In this document: in pieces, positions 1 to 11,768 of the stretch
Layout: the number at the start of each line of letters is the position of its first letter
Numbering within the stretch: the stretch's first letter is position 1
Assembly: GCA_030041455.1 (NCBI GenBank)
Contig: JASHNV010000060.1
Coordinates: 1 to 33,944 of the forward strand
DNA from: Spirochaetia bacterium
GTDB lineage: Bacteria; Spirochaetota; Spirochaetia; DAHUYW01
Length of the DNA: 33,944 nt
Reading direction: 5' to 3'
The notes under the pieces: model-generated
What the model saw: only the letters and a program-made list of their open reading frames with translations
Databases searched by the model: none
Told to the model about the DNA's origin: nothing
Made by a program: the position numbers and the translations under genes

Positions 1-440
1 GTGATTCCCGGCCGAGGACGATCGCGAGCCCGCTCATGATGATACGGGAGCGGGCCACCGGCAGACCGTGGTCGAGATGGACGCGACGATCGCGAACCTG
101 CCGTCGCTCGACGCGGCTTCGATCTCACGGTGAATCGACGTAAGCCCTTGATAAACCTGCTGCATCGCACTCCATCCAATTTCGGTGCTGGAGTCACGGC
201 GAAACAAAAAAACACGGGGCGGCATGAGAGGATATGTACCATAGCAGCGAGGCGGCGGCGGGGATTCGCTCCGCTTGTGTACGAGCTCGGTGTCCGCCTG
301 CGTGTGATTCCCGGCCGAGGACGATCGCGAGCCCGCTCATGATGATACGGGAGCGGGCCACCGGCAGACCGTGGTCGAGATGGACGCGACGATCGCGAAC
401 CTGCCGTCGCTCGACGCGGCTTCGATCTCACGGTGAATCG
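1..440. repeat. Exact direct repeat: 137 bp copies at 1-137 and 304-440 (period 303 bp), left copy truncated by or coincident with the window edge
   Basis: GTGATTCCCGGCCGAGGACGATCGCGAGCCCGCTCATGATG...GATCTCACGGTGAATCG occurs at 1-137 and again at 304-440; sequence diverges right after (ACGTAAG vs CTCTCGA). Confidence 0.9.
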
Positions 441-627
441 CTCTCGACAGGCCGCGAGAATCCGATCGGAAGCACAACGTTGACACTCCGTTCGGGAGAA
501 CGCGGGCATACCGCCTTCCGTCGCGTCAGAGGGCGGCCGTGGGCGCCTTTCCGAGGAAGCACGCGCCTCCCTCGATCCCGCGCTCTTCCGATCCCGGGCC
601 TCGCCTCGGACACGCCAGCCCGCGGGC

Positions 628-2697
<2,070 letters not shown>

Positions 2698-2742
2698 CGG
2701 AAAAGGCTATCGACGGTCCCCCCTGCTGTCAAGCGCGAGGGG

Positions 2743-2772
2743 TTGACAGGTTCGCGGCGTTCCGGCCATAAT
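2743..2772 (+). promoter_or_regulatory. Putative sigma70-type promoter for the Rrf2-cysK unit
   Basis: TTGACA (2743-2748), 18-nt spacer, CATAAT (2767-2772), upstream of the Rrf2 ORF. Confidence 0.6.
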
Positions 2773-2873
2773 CCCTATCAAAGTACTGGTATGAGTAGTG
2801 AATGGCAGCGAGCGGCCGCGCGAAAAGAGACAACCTTCGCCGCCGCGCCTCCCGCCGGGCGCGGAGATCCGAC

Positions 2874-3314
2874 GTGAGACTCTCGACGCGCAGCACCTAC
2901 GGAGTCCGCATGATGGCCTTTCTCGCGAAGGTATACGGAAACGGGCCGGCGCTCCTCCGAGAGGTGGCGGAAGGCGAGGAGATCTCGGAGAAATACCTCA
3001 GCCAGATCGTCATCCCGCTCCGAGGCGCGGGGCTCCTGAAGTCGGCGCGCGGCGCCCATGGCGGCTACCTTCTCGGCCGAGCGCCGGAGGCGATCACGGT
3101 CCGGGAGATCGTGGAAGTCTTGGAGGGGGGATTCGATCTCATCGATCCCGACGAGGCACGCGGCCCGACGGCGCAGACTACCCACCGCGTCGTCGTGTCG
3201 ATCTGGAAGGCATTGAGCGACGAGATCGCGAGGACGCTCGAGTCGGTGACGCTCGCCGACATCGTGAAGAGGGCGCGCGAGCGCGGCGAGCTGCCCACCA
3301 TGTATAATATTTAG
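2874..3314 (+). CDS. Rrf2 family transcriptional regulator (no cysteines)
   Basis: [18 protein letters not shown]...[29 protein letters not shown] is the Rrf2 wHTH signature; start chosen at GTG 2874 rather than the upstream ATG at 2802. Confidence 0.85.
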   Translation: MRLSTRSTYGVRMMAFLAKVYGNGPALLREVAEGEEISEKYLSQIVIPLRGAGLLKSARGAHGGYLLGRAPEAITVREIVEVLEGGFDLIDPDEARGPTAQTTHRVVVSIWKALSDEIARTLESVTLADIVKRARERGELPTMYNI

Positions 3315-3357
3315 GCGGGAAGGCTCCCGACCCGCGGCGCCCGACCGGAGGACCATT

Positions 3358-4269
3358 ATGAAGATTGCCGAGAATATCACCGAGCTCGTGGGAAACACGC
3401 CGCTCGTTCTCATCACGAAGCTCCCGGGCGCGGAGAAGGCGCGCATCGCGGCGAAGCTCGAGTTCTTCAATCCCTGCTCGAGCGTCAAGGACCGCATCGC
3501 CGTCGCGATGATCGTCGACGCGGAGCGCCGCAAGCTCCTCGACAAGAACACGGTCATCGTCGAGCCGACGAGCGGCAACACCGGAATCGGGCTCGCCTTC
3601 GTCGCGGCGCAGCGCGGCTACAAGCTCATCCTCACGATGCCCGACAGCATGTCGCTCGAGCGCCAGAAGCTCCTCACGCGCCTCGGCGCGGAGATCGAGC
3701 TCACCCCGGCGGAAAAGGGGATGACCGGCGCGATCGCGCGGGCCGAGGAGCTCCTCAAGGCCTACCCCAAGAGCTTCATGCCCTCGCAGTTCGACAATCC
3801 GGCGAACCCCGAGATCCACCGCAAGACCACCGCCGAGGAGATCTGGCGTGACACCGACGGCGCGGTGGACATCTTCGTCGCGGGAGTGGGGACCGGCGGC
3901 ACCCTCACCGGGGTCGGGGAGATCTTGAAGAAGCGGAAGCCCTCGGTCAAGATCGTCGCGATCGAGCCGGCGACCTCTCCCGTGCTCTCGGGAGAGAAGC
4001 CCGGGCCTCACAAGATTCAGGGCATCGGTCCGAATTTCATTCCGGCCGTGCTCAACCTCTCCGTCGTCGACGAGATCCTCCGCGTGTCGAACGACGCCGC
4101 CTACGAGCTCAGCCTCAAGCTCGCGCGCTCCGAGGGCATCCTCGCGGGGATCTCAAGCGGCGCGGCGGTCGCCGGAGCGCTCGAGCTCGCAGGGAGGCCC
4201 GAGAACGCGGGCAAGCTCATCGTGACGGTGCTGCCCGACACCGGCGAGCGCTACCTGTCGCTGTACTGA
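3358..4269 (+). CDS. cysK: Cysteine synthase A (O-acetylserine sulfhydrylase)
   Basis: [19 protein letters not shown] (PLP lysine), [28 protein letters not shown] motifs. Confidence 0.95.
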   Translation: MKIAENITELVGNTPLVLITKLPGAEKARIAAKLEFFNPCSSVKDRIAVAMIVDAERRKLLDKNTVIVEPTSGNTGIGLAFVAAQRGYKLILTMPDSMSLERQKLLTRLGAEIELTPAEKGMTGAIARAEELLKAYPKSFMPSQFDNPANPEIHRKTTAEEIWRDTDGAVDIFVAGVGTGGTLTGVGEILKKRKPSVKIVAIEPATSPVLSGEKPGPHKIQGIGPNFIPAVLNLSVVDEILRVSNDAAYELSLKLARSEGILAGISSGAAVAGALELAGRPENAGKLIVTVLPDTGERYLSLY

Positions 4270-4342
4270 CACGCTAATTACCTGAAAAGAACGCGCGAAC
4301 CGAGGTTCCGCGAAAAAACGACTCGAAGAAGGAAGGACGCGT

Positions 4343-5629
4343 ATGGCTACTGGACAATCGTATCGATTCGAGACTCTCGCGCTTCACGCGGGCCATGAGC
4401 CCGACCCGGCGACCACGGCTCTCGCCACCCCGGTCTACCGGACGACCGCCTACCAATTTCACGACACCGCGCACGCCGCCAATCTGTTCGCGCTCAAGGA
4501 GCTCGGCAATATCTACACGCGGATCATGAATCCGACCCAGGATACCCTTGAGAAGAGGATCGCGGCGCTCGAAGGGGGAGCGGCGGCGCTCGCCGTCGCT
4601 TCGGGGACCTCCGCGGTCTTCTATAGTATCGTCAACATTCTCCGGCAAGGCGACGAGTTCGTCTCGGCGAACAACCTCTACGGCGGCACCTACACGATGT
4701 TTCACGACATCCTGCCGCAATTCGGCATCACCGCGAAGTTCGTCGACGCCGTAAACCTCGACGCCTACCGCAAGGCTATCACCGACAAGACGAAGGCGAT
4801 CTTCATCGAGACGATCGGCAACCCCCTCCTCGAGGTCGTCGATTTCGACGGCATCGCCGAGATCGCGAACGGCGCGGGCATTCCCGTCATCGTCGACTCG
4901 ACGTTCACCCCGCCGTACCTCTTCCGCCCGATCGAGCATGGCGCCACGGTGGTCGTTCACTCGCTCACGAAGTGGATCGGCGGCCACGGCACGGGCATCG
5001 GCGGAATCATCGTCGACTCCGGGAAGTTCGACTGGAACCGCAAGAAGTTCCCGCTCTATTCGGAGCCCGACCAGAGCTACCACGGCCTGACCTGGGGGAA
5101 GGACCTCGGCGGCCTACAGCCGCTCGCCTTCATTCTCCGCGCCCGCACGGTGCCGCTGCGGAACCTCGGCGCCGCGATATCGCCCGACAACGCGTGGATT
5201 TTCCTCCAGGGGATCGAGACGCTCGCGCTTCGTATCGAGCGCCACTCCCAGAACGCCGTCGCCGTCGCGAGATACCTCGAGAAGCACCGGAAGGTCGAGT
5301 GGGTCCGCTACCCCGGCCTCGAGAGCGATCCCACGCACAAGAATGCGGTCAAATACCTGAGGAACGGCTTCGGCGGCATGGTCGTGTTCGGAATCAAGGG
5401 CGGAAAGGAGGCCGGCCAGAAGTTCATCGAATCCTTGAAGCTCTTCTCGCACGTGGCGAACGTCGGGGACGCGAAGAGCCTCGCCATCCACTCGGCGACG
5501 ACGACCCACTCGCAGCTCTCCGAGGAGCAGCAGCGATCGGTCGGAATCGGCCCCGAGCTCGTCCGCCTGTCGATCGGCATCGAGCACGTCGACGACATCA
5601 TCGCCGACCTCGACCAGGCGTTCGGCTGA
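4343..5629 (+). CDS. metY: O-acetylhomoserine aminocarboxypropyltransferase/sulfhydrylase (Cys/Met metabolism PLP enzyme)
   Basis: ETLALHAGHEPDPATTALATPVYRTTAYQFHDT..., YTRIMNPTQDTLEKRIAALEGG, VVHSLTKWIGGHGTGIGGIIVD; characteristic of the MetY branch. Confidence 0.93.
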   Translation: MATGQSYRFETLALHAGHEPDPATTALATPVYRTTAYQFHDTAHAANLFALKELGNIYTRIMNPTQDTLEKRIAALEGGAAALAVASGTSAVFYSIVNILRQGDEFVSANNLYGGTYTMFHDILPQFGITAKFVDAVNLDAYRKAITDKTKAIFIETIGNPLLEVVDFDGIAEIANGAGIPVIVDSTFTPPYLFRPIEHGATVVVHSLTKWIGGHGTGIGGIIVDSGKFDWNRKKFPLYSEPDQSYHGLTWGKDLGGLQPLAFILRARTVPLRNLGAAISPDNAWIFLQGIETLALRIERHSQNAVAVARYLEKHRKVEWVRYPGLESDPTHKNAVKYLRNGFGGMVVFGIKGGKEAGQKFIESLKLFSHVANVGDAKSLAIHSATTTHSQLSEEQQRSVGIGPELVRLSIGIEHVDDIIADLDQAFG

Positions 5630-5961
5630 GGCGGACGCCCGAGCCTGCGGGCGGCCCTCCACGCCGGAGCGCGCCGTCCGCGAAAGAGTCGTGCCGCGCG
5701 CTTCCTCCCGGAACGAGGGAGTTCGGGCTTTCGCCGCGGGGGTGGAAGCAGGTCCGGGCAGGAGGCTGCGGCATCCGCGGGCCCATGCGCCCACGATCTC
5801 GCGACGCCTCGCGCGCGCGAAGGCGACTCGTTCGCCTCCCTTTTCGGGTGTATCATGGGTTCCATGGCGATCAGGCGCCCTTCGCGCCCCCCTCGAGGGG
5901 GCGCCCCGAATCTCGTCTCGCCGCGACCGGGCTCGCCTGAGGCCCCGAGAGCCCGCTCGGC

Positions 5962-6696
5962 ATGAGCGCGCCGGACCGGCGCTTCGACGTCCTTCTTTTC
6001 GACGCCGACGGCACGCTCTTCGACTTTGAGCGCGCCGAGGAGCACTCCCTGTCGGCGACCTTCGCGGGTATCGGTATCCCGTTCCGCGCCGAGTACCTCG
6101 GCGAGTACCGAACGGTCAACGCCGAGCTCTGGAGAGCGTACGAGCAGGGACGGATCGGCGCGGATTTCCTCCGCACGGAGCGTTTCAGGCGCTTTTGCGA
6201 ACGGATCGGCGCGGACGCGGACCCCCGAGACTTCGCCGAGGGCTTCCTCCGGCACCTCGGCGGGAGCGGGTTTCTCATCGATCACGCCTTCGAGGTCGTG
6301 AAGGCGCTCGCCCGGGACCACGCGATGGCGATCGTCACGAACGGCTTGAAGGAGGTCCAGCGCTCGCGCTTCGAGCGCTCCGGCCTGAAGCCGTTCTTCG
6401 AGGCGATCGTCGTCTCCGAGGAGGTCGGGAGCCAGAAGCCCCTTCCCGCGATGTTCGAGGCCGCGCTCGCGCGCCTCGGGCATCGCGAGCGCGAACGGGC
6501 GCTCATGATCGGCGACAGCCTTTCCTCGGACATCCGCGGCGGCGCCGACTTCGGGATTCGCACCTGCTGGTTCAATCCGTCCGGCCGGTCCGCCGGAGCG
6601 GAGACGGTTCCGACCTACGTGATCGCCGATCTCCGCGAGCTCCTCGCGATCTGCTCGGCCGAGGCCCCGGAGCGGGCCGATGCCCCGGACGCCTGA
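5962..6696 (+). CDS. HAD superfamily hydrolase, YjjG-type noncanonical pyrimidine nucleotidase
   Basis: FDVLLFDADGTLFDFERAEEHSL motif I; TNGLKEVQRSRFERSGL motif II; SQKPLPAMFEAAL and MIGDSLSSDIRGG. Confidence 0.85.
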   Translation: MSAPDRRFDVLLFDADGTLFDFERAEEHSLSATFAGIGIPFRAEYLGEYRTVNAELWRAYEQGRIGADFLRTERFRRFCERIGADADPRDFAEGFLRHLGGSGFLIDHAFEVVKALARDHAMAIVTNGLKEVQRSRFERSGLKPFFEAIVVSEEVGSQKPLPAMFEAALARLGHRERERALMIGDSLSSDIRGGADFGIRTCWFNPSGRSAGAETVPTYVIADLRELLAICSAEAPERADAPDA

Positions 6697-6783
6697 GGGC
6701 TTGATATCGAGGGGGACACGAGATCAAATTCCGGCTACGTTACGTGGAGAAGAGCACGGCTCGATCGCTTTGGGAGGGGAGAG

Positions 6784-7152
6784 GTGCTGTACGAGATCCT
6801 CAAGGTCCGACAGATTCCCGGCGAGCCCTATCGACGCTGGTTCACGGACACCCTCTACGACCTCTACGTGTGGTATGCCGACGAGGCGCGCCGCGAGATC
6901 GTCGGATTCCAGTTCTGCTATGACAAGAACCGGCTCGAGCACGCGGTGACCTGGCACAAGGGAAGAGGTTTTCGCTTCAACAAGGTCGACCAAGGCCTCG
7001 ACGACCCTCTGGGCAACCAAAGCCAGATCCTCAGGGCCGACGGTCGCGTCCGGCGGGAAGCGCTCGTCATGACGTTCCATAGCGCCGCGAAGGAGCTCGA
7101 TCAGACGATGGTCAAGGCGATTCTCGACGTTCTCAAGACCTTCCCCGAGTGA
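6784..7152 (+). CDS. Conserved-looking hypothetical protein, 122 aa
   Basis: GTG start with GGGAGAGG upstream; codon bias fits genome; no family recognised. Confidence 0.65.
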   Translation: MLYEILKVRQIPGEPYRRWFTDTLYDLYVWYADEARREIVGFQFCYDKNRLEHAVTWHKGRGFRFNKVDQGLDDPLGNQSQILRADGRVRREALVMTFHSAAKELDQTMVKAILDVLKTFPE

Positions 7153-7178
7153 TCCGCCCGCGAGCGCGCACTCCGGAG

Positions 7179-7208
7179 TTGCGCCCCGCGCAGACCGAGT
7201 GATATAGT
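7179..7208 (+). promoter_or_regulatory. Putative sigma70-type promoter
   Basis: TTGCGC (7179-7184), 18-nt spacer, TATAGT (7203-7208), 23 nt upstream of the ATG at 7232. Confidence 0.4.
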
Positions 7209-7231
7209 GGATACGTGCGCGGGAGCGTGGC

Positions 7232-8110
7232 ATGCAAATCACCAACGAGACGAGGATCGGGTTCATCGGCACGGGGGTAATGGGTCTGAGCATGGCCGGA
7301 CACCTTCTCAAAGCCGGCTTTCCGCTCGCGATCCACAATCGAACCCGTTCCCGCGGCGAGCCGCTCCTTCGCGCGGGGGCAAGCTGGGCCGAGAGCCCCG
7401 CGCGCGTCGCCGCGCAGAGCTCGGTCGTCTTGACCATGGTGGGGTTTCCCTCCGACGTCGAGCAGGTCTACCTCGGGAAGGACGGTCTTCTCGCGGCGAG
7501 CGGCCGCGGCTCCATGACGATCGACCTGACCACATCGAGTCCCCGGCTCGCGAAGCGTATTCACGAGGAGGCCTCCCGAGCGGGGGTTCAGGCGCTCGAC
7601 GCGCCGGTCTCCGGAGGAGATATCGGCGCGCGGGAGGCGCGGCTCGCGATCATGGTGGGCGGGGACCGAGACGTTTTCGAGAGCGCTCGCTCCCTCCTCG
7701 GCCTCATGGGGAGCCCGTCCTACATGGGCCCTGCCGGAAGCGGGCAGCACGCGAAGATGGTCAATCAGATCGCGATCGCATCCAACATGGTCGGGATCGG
7801 CGAAGCGATGGCTTACGCGGTGAGATCGGGGCTCGACCCCCGGGCCGTCCTTGCCTGCATTGAGCACGGCGCCGCGGGGAGCTGGGCGCTCTCCCATCTC
7901 GCCCCGAAGATGCTCGCTGGAGACTACGCGCCCGGCTTCTACGTCAAGCACTTCGTGAAGGACATGAAGATCGCGATCGAATCCGCCGAAGAGCTCGGAC
8001 TCGACCTGCCCGGTCTCCGCCTCGCGCGAGCGCTCTACGGGCGCTTGGCGGACTCGGGCGGCGCCGAGCTCGGCACGCAGGGACTGTTCAGGCTGTTCTC
8101 GCAGGGATAG
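7232..8110 (+). CDS. NAD(P)-dependent oxidoreductase, 3-hydroxyisobutyrate dehydrogenase/tartronate semialdehyde reductase family
   Basis: IGFIGTGVMGLSMAGHLLKAGF, DAPVSGGDIGAREARLAIMVGG, GPAGSGQHAKMVNQI (catalytic Lys), HFVKDMKIAIESA. Confidence 0.9.
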   Translation: MQITNETRIGFIGTGVMGLSMAGHLLKAGFPLAIHNRTRSRGEPLLRAGASWAESPARVAAQSSVVLTMVGFPSDVEQVYLGKDGLLAASGRGSMTIDLTTSSPRLAKRIHEEASRAGVQALDAPVSGGDIGAREARLAIMVGGDRDVFESARSLLGLMGSPSYMGPAGSGQHAKMVNQIAIASNMVGIGEAMAYAVRSGLDPRAVLACIEHGAAGSWALSHLAPKMLAGDYAPGFYVKHFVKDMKIAIESAEELGLDLPGLRLARALYGRLADSGGAELGTQGLFRLFSQG

Positions 8111-8127
8111 GAGCACTCGAACCAACT

Positions 8128-10245
8128 ATGGCGTCTTCAGACCTTGTCATGGCGATTCTCAGAGGCTACGCGTCGAAGACGAAGCAGATAACGTTCAAGT
8201 TTCCTCAGTTCGCCCAATTCGTGCGCCATTACGCCGAGGGCCATCAAGCGCAGCACGCCGCTCTCAGGGCCTTTCTCGAGGATACCGAGGCGAAGCTCTC
8301 CCCCGTGCTCGAAGAGCTCGCCGAGGCGGACAAATGCACGCTCGAGTTCGACGGCCTCGAGATCAAGTCCATCACCATCTCGGGGTTTCTCGTCGAAAAG
8401 ATACGGGCCGTCTACAAGCTGATCGAGGAAAACCCCGACGTTCCGTTTCCGACCGAGGAAAGCCTCGGGCTCGCCCTTCCGGCCAACGTCACGACGGTCA
8501 ACATCAAGACCGAGTTCGTCAAGTGGCTCCAGGCGCAGCCCCAGGAACCCGAGATCCTCCGCTTGAGCTTTCCGGAGGACATCATGAGCATCGTGGTGAC
8601 CACCGACCTGCTCGATCGCAAGCTCCTCGAGTACTCGGTGCTGAAGATCCGCGCCTACCTCTCGACCGGGCACAACGTCGGCTACGCCCAGCAGAAGCTG
8701 CGCGAGGCGTTCACGGCGCTCAAGGATCAGGTCGTTCAGTCGATGCTGCGCGAGATCGTTTCGCGGCCCGGGCAGGTCGTCGAGAACCTCCTTCGGCCGA
8801 CCGAGTTCGGATTCTCCTTCTGGGCGCACCTCGCGAGCCTCATTCTGAAGGAATTCAAGGTAAAGACCGACAAGCTGCCCCAGGAGTTCGGGTATTGCCA
8901 CGCCTGTTACCTGATCGGGCTCTACAACGTCTACTTCAAGGGCCTCGTCCAGCGCGAGCAAGAGGTCGAGTCGACACTGAAAGAGGTGGAGGCGAAGATA
9001 GCGGGCGAGCCGTTCTATTTCACCGCTTCCGACATCTACAGCTTCGCCGACGACAAGGGGGTCCCGGTCTCGAAACGGTGTCCCCCCGACAAGCTTCAGG
9101 AGTTCATCGGAAAGCTCACGACGGCCGGGAAGGACGAGCTGCTTCCGGAGGTCGTCAAAGTCCGCACCTCGAACAAGAAGGAGTTCTACATCCACCGCTC
9201 GGTCATCCTGCGCCTGACGCTGAGCAAGGCATTCGCGGCGGCGCGCGAGTACAAAAAGCAGTACTCGGCCGAGTGGTTCGAGGAGCTCGGCAACTTTCGC
9301 CGGCTTCCGATCATGGTGAAGGACGATATCTTCATCGCGGATCTGAAGAAACGCATGGCTCGGGAAGATCCGCTCCTCGACGCGCTCCTCAATTTCGAGC
9401 TCCTCTACCTCGCGCGCAAGGGGCTCGTGATCGAAGACGAGGTCACGAGGCGGATCGACGCCATCCTCGACCTCAAGAAACAGGCACTCATTCCCCTCGA
9501 TCAGCTTCTCGGGCTTGACCGGAAGGAGCTCTTCGCGGAGGCGAGGCTGAAGCTTCCGGTCTGGAAGACGATACCGCTCCTGAAATTCCTCGTCAACTTT
9601 CTCGACCGCATTCTCGGCGGACCGTCCGCGGGGGTTCGAGAGCGACCCGCGCGAAAGCGGCGCCGCGCGGGCAGCTCGGAAAGCGCGGTCGAGGAAATCG
9701 ACGGCGAGGAGGGAAGCTCCGCCAAAGTGCTCGTCGACATGCAGGAGCTCGCCTCGTTCAATCCGGAAGGCGAGGGAGGCGGAGTCGCGGAGCTCTCGCG
9801 CGGCGAGGACGCCCGGGCGGAGGCCCGCGCGGAGCGGGGCTCCCGTCCCGTCGCCGCCGAGGAGCGCGGCGACCCTGCCGCGTCATCCGGCGCCACGAGC
9901 AAGGAGCGGGTCGCCGCCTACCGGAGCGCGATCGTCGGTCTCAAGGAGGCGCTGATCGGCAAAGATGTTCCGATCGACGTCAAGCTGAAGGAGCTCGCCG
10001 AGAAGTGGAATCCTCTCGTCGCCGTCAAGGCGAAGCAGGACCTCATCGAGGACGTCAACTCGTTCGTCAGGGACGCGGTGCGGCGGATCCGGCGCTCGCT
10101 TCTCATCAAGCCGCCCGATCTCGCGCGCGTAAAAAATCTTTCCGCTCAGGTGGCTTCGAACGAGGCGTTCGCGCAGATCAAGCGAAAGGAAGAGTTCAGC
10201 CTCTATATCGAGCTCTACATGATCAAGGTCCTTGGAAAAGTCTAG
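8128..10245 (+). CDS. Large protein of unknown function, 705 aa, with a charged low-complexity linker separating an N-terminal alpha-rich body from a C-terminal ~120-aa domain
   Basis: Long ORF overlapping lspA by 14 bp; low-complexity region near RERPARKRRRAGSSESAVEEIDGEEG...ERGSRPVAAEERGD. Confidence 0.8.
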   Translation: MASSDLVMAILRGYASKTKQITFKFPQFAQFVRHYAEGHQAQHAALRAFLEDTEAKLSPVLEELAEADKCTLEFDGLEIKSITISGFLVEKIRAVYKLIEENPDVPFPTEESLGLALPANVTTVNIKTEFVKWLQAQPQEPEILRLSFPEDIMSIVVTTDLLDRKLLEYSVLKIRAYLSTGHNVGYAQQKLREAFTALKDQVVQSMLREIVSRPGQVVENLLRPTEFGFSFWAHLASLILKEFKVKTDKLPQEFGYCHACYLIGLYNVYFKGLVQREQEVESTLKEVEAKIAGEPFYFTASDIYSFADDKGVPVSKRCPPDKLQEFIGKLTTAGKDELLPEVVKVRTSNKKEFYIHRSVILRLTLSKAFAAAREYKKQYSAEWFEELGNFRRLPIMVKDDIFIADLKKRMAREDPLLDALLNFELLYLARKGLVIEDEVTRRIDAILDLKKQALIPLDQLLGLDRKELFAEARLKLPVWKTIPLLKFLVNFLDRILGGPSAGVRERPARKRRRAGSSESAVEEIDGEEGSSAKVLVDMQELASFNPEGEGGGVAELSRGEDARAEARAERGSRPVAAEERGDPAASSGATSKERVAAYRSAIVGLKEALIGKDVPIDVKLKELAEKWNPLVAVKAKQDLIEDVNSFVRDAVRRIRRSLLIKPPDLARVKNLSAQVASNEAFAQIKRKEEFSLYIELYMIKVLGKV

Positions 10246-10783
10246 CGGCCCGCAGTCGGGCGATCGCGACACCCGGGCAGGCGCGGGCAAGACGGGAAAG
10301 CTTCCGAGGATCCTGACGGTCGCATCGGTCCTCGCCGCGACGATTGGCTGCGACCAGGTCACCAAAACGCTCGCCCGCCAGTTCCTCGCGCATTCGCCGC
10401 CTCATCGCTTCTTGGAAGGCGCCCTGGTGCTTGTCTACGCCGAGAATCCGGGGGCCTTTCTCGGCCTCGGCGCCGGGTGGCCGCCGGAGGCGCGCTTGGT
10501 GATCTTCACGTTCCTCTGCCTCTCGCTTGTCTGCCTCCTCCTTTTCTATACGCTCCGCGACAGCGCGCTCGGCCTTCGAGCGACCGTGGCGCTCTCGCTC
10601 TTCGCGGGAGGCGGCGTCGGGAATCTGCTCGATCGCATTCTTCGCGACGGGCGGGTCACCGACTTCCTCAACGTCGGGCTCGGCCAGCTTCGCACCGGTA
10701 TCTTCAACCTCGCGGATTTTTTCACGCTGTCAGGCTGCGCGCTCCTCCTCCTCGCCCGGCTCGCGGGCCGCGGGAGATCGTAG
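10232..10783 (+). CDS. lspA: Lipoprotein signal peptidase (signal peptidase II)
   Basis: DQVTK, YAENPGAFLGLG, GGGVGNLLDRILRDGRVTDFLNV, IFNLADFF motifs; 4 hydrophobic segments; exact start uncertain (TTG 10232 as given). Confidence 0.88.
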   Translation: MEKSSGPQSGDRDTRAGAGKTGKLPRILTVASVLAATIGCDQVTKTLARQFLAHSPPHRFLEGALVLVYAENPGAFLGLGAGWPPEARLVIFTFLCLSLVCLLLFYTLRDSALGLRATVALSLFAGGGVGNLLDRILRDGRVTDFLNVGLGQLRTGIFNLADFFTLSGCALLLLARLAGRGRS

Positions 10784-10818
10784 CATCGAAGAGCCGCCTG
10801 GACCGGGCGGATGAGTCG

Positions 10819-11289
10819 CTAGCCGATCCACGCGAGCAGGTTCTTGGGAAGCGGCTTTCGCATCGCCCTGAGGAAAATCGTGGCCTTGCCGAGAAAGATC
10901 AGGAGCGCCTGCAGGTAAACCTGGAGCTGGAGCTCAACGCCGATCTGAAATCCGCGGTCGACCTTCTTCTCGAGGTCCTCCTCGGATAGCGCGGAGACGG
11001 CCGCTTTGAAGCCGGCGTCAAGCTCGGAAAGCCATTCGCGCAGGCGTTTCAAGTCGGCCTGGATCCCCGCCTCGGTGTTCCGGTAGGTCCAGTCCTGCTT
11101 GAAGGTCTTCAGCGATTCGATGTACGAGTGCTCCACCTCGCCAAGCTCGCGGATGAGCCCGCCGAACGTCAAGTTCAGTCCGCCGGGACTGAACGCGAGC
11201 TCCCCGTCGCTCAGGAGATCGAGAACCTCCGTCCGTAAGCCGTGCGTTCCGTCGATCATCGACCAGTGCTCCTGCAGTTTCGGTATCAT
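10819..11289 (-). CDS. DinB superfamily protein
   Basis: GGLIRELGEVEHSYIESLKTF and C-terminal QLQVYLQALLIFLGKATIFLRAM resemble DinB/DUF664-type helices. Confidence 0.6.
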   Translation of the reverse strand: MIPKLQEHWSMIDGTHGLRTEVLDLLSDGELAFSPGGLNLTFGGLIRELGEVEHSYIESLKTFKQDWTYRNTEAGIQADLKRLREWLSELDAGFKAAVSALSEEDLEKKVDRGFQIGVELQLQVYLQALLIFLGKATIFLRAMRKPLPKNLLAWIG

Positions 11290-11768
11290 CCTGTCCTCCG
11301 ATCGAGGAGTATATCATCGATCGGAAAGGCTTGCTCCCTCGAAGGCCCTTCCCCAGGCCGGTCTCGCGGGGCGAACCCGGAAACATCACGTACCTCGCAA
11401 CACGGTCAAGGGCGGAAGCCGAGCTCGACCCGCAACCCGAGGATTGCGCTCACGAACCGTCCCCGATCTTCGAAGGGCGCGGAGGCGTGCTCACGAGAAG
11501 CGCCCGCTCGCGGTTCTTTCGAGATCCGATCCGACCGCCTTCCGGGCATGACGGACAACCGGGGCACGTCTGCCCACACCATCTTGGCATACGTGCCTCC
11601 CTCGCGGTGAAAAATCGGCGAGCGATCGTGCGGCCGCGACGCGCGGCCCATCTCTTCATGCTCGGCGCATCGTGTTCGCATTTTACAAAAAATCGCTTGA
11701 CGCCAACTCTCGGCGAGCGCCATGCTCGTGCTCGTCAGCACAAATCTTTTCCATACGGAGGTGTTCCC

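Noticed and set aside
3178-4011. Antisense ORFs over Rrf2/cysK (also 4274-5083, 5308-6483, 7133-8125, 8137-9195, 13914-14960, 21298-22131, 24437-26182, 27731-28828)
   Set aside because: No family signal, each opposes a strong CDS, and residue composition matches GC-driven antisense frames.
5884-5905. GCGCCCCCCTCGAGGGGGCGC hairpin between metY and the HAD gene
   Set aside because: Noted as a possible terminator, but with a bulge and no T-tract it is not strong enough for a separate call.
11331-11768. N-terminal extension of the 194-aa protein ORF to 11331
   Set aside because: The extension is low-quality sequence; a good Shine-Dalgarno precedes ATG 11769.
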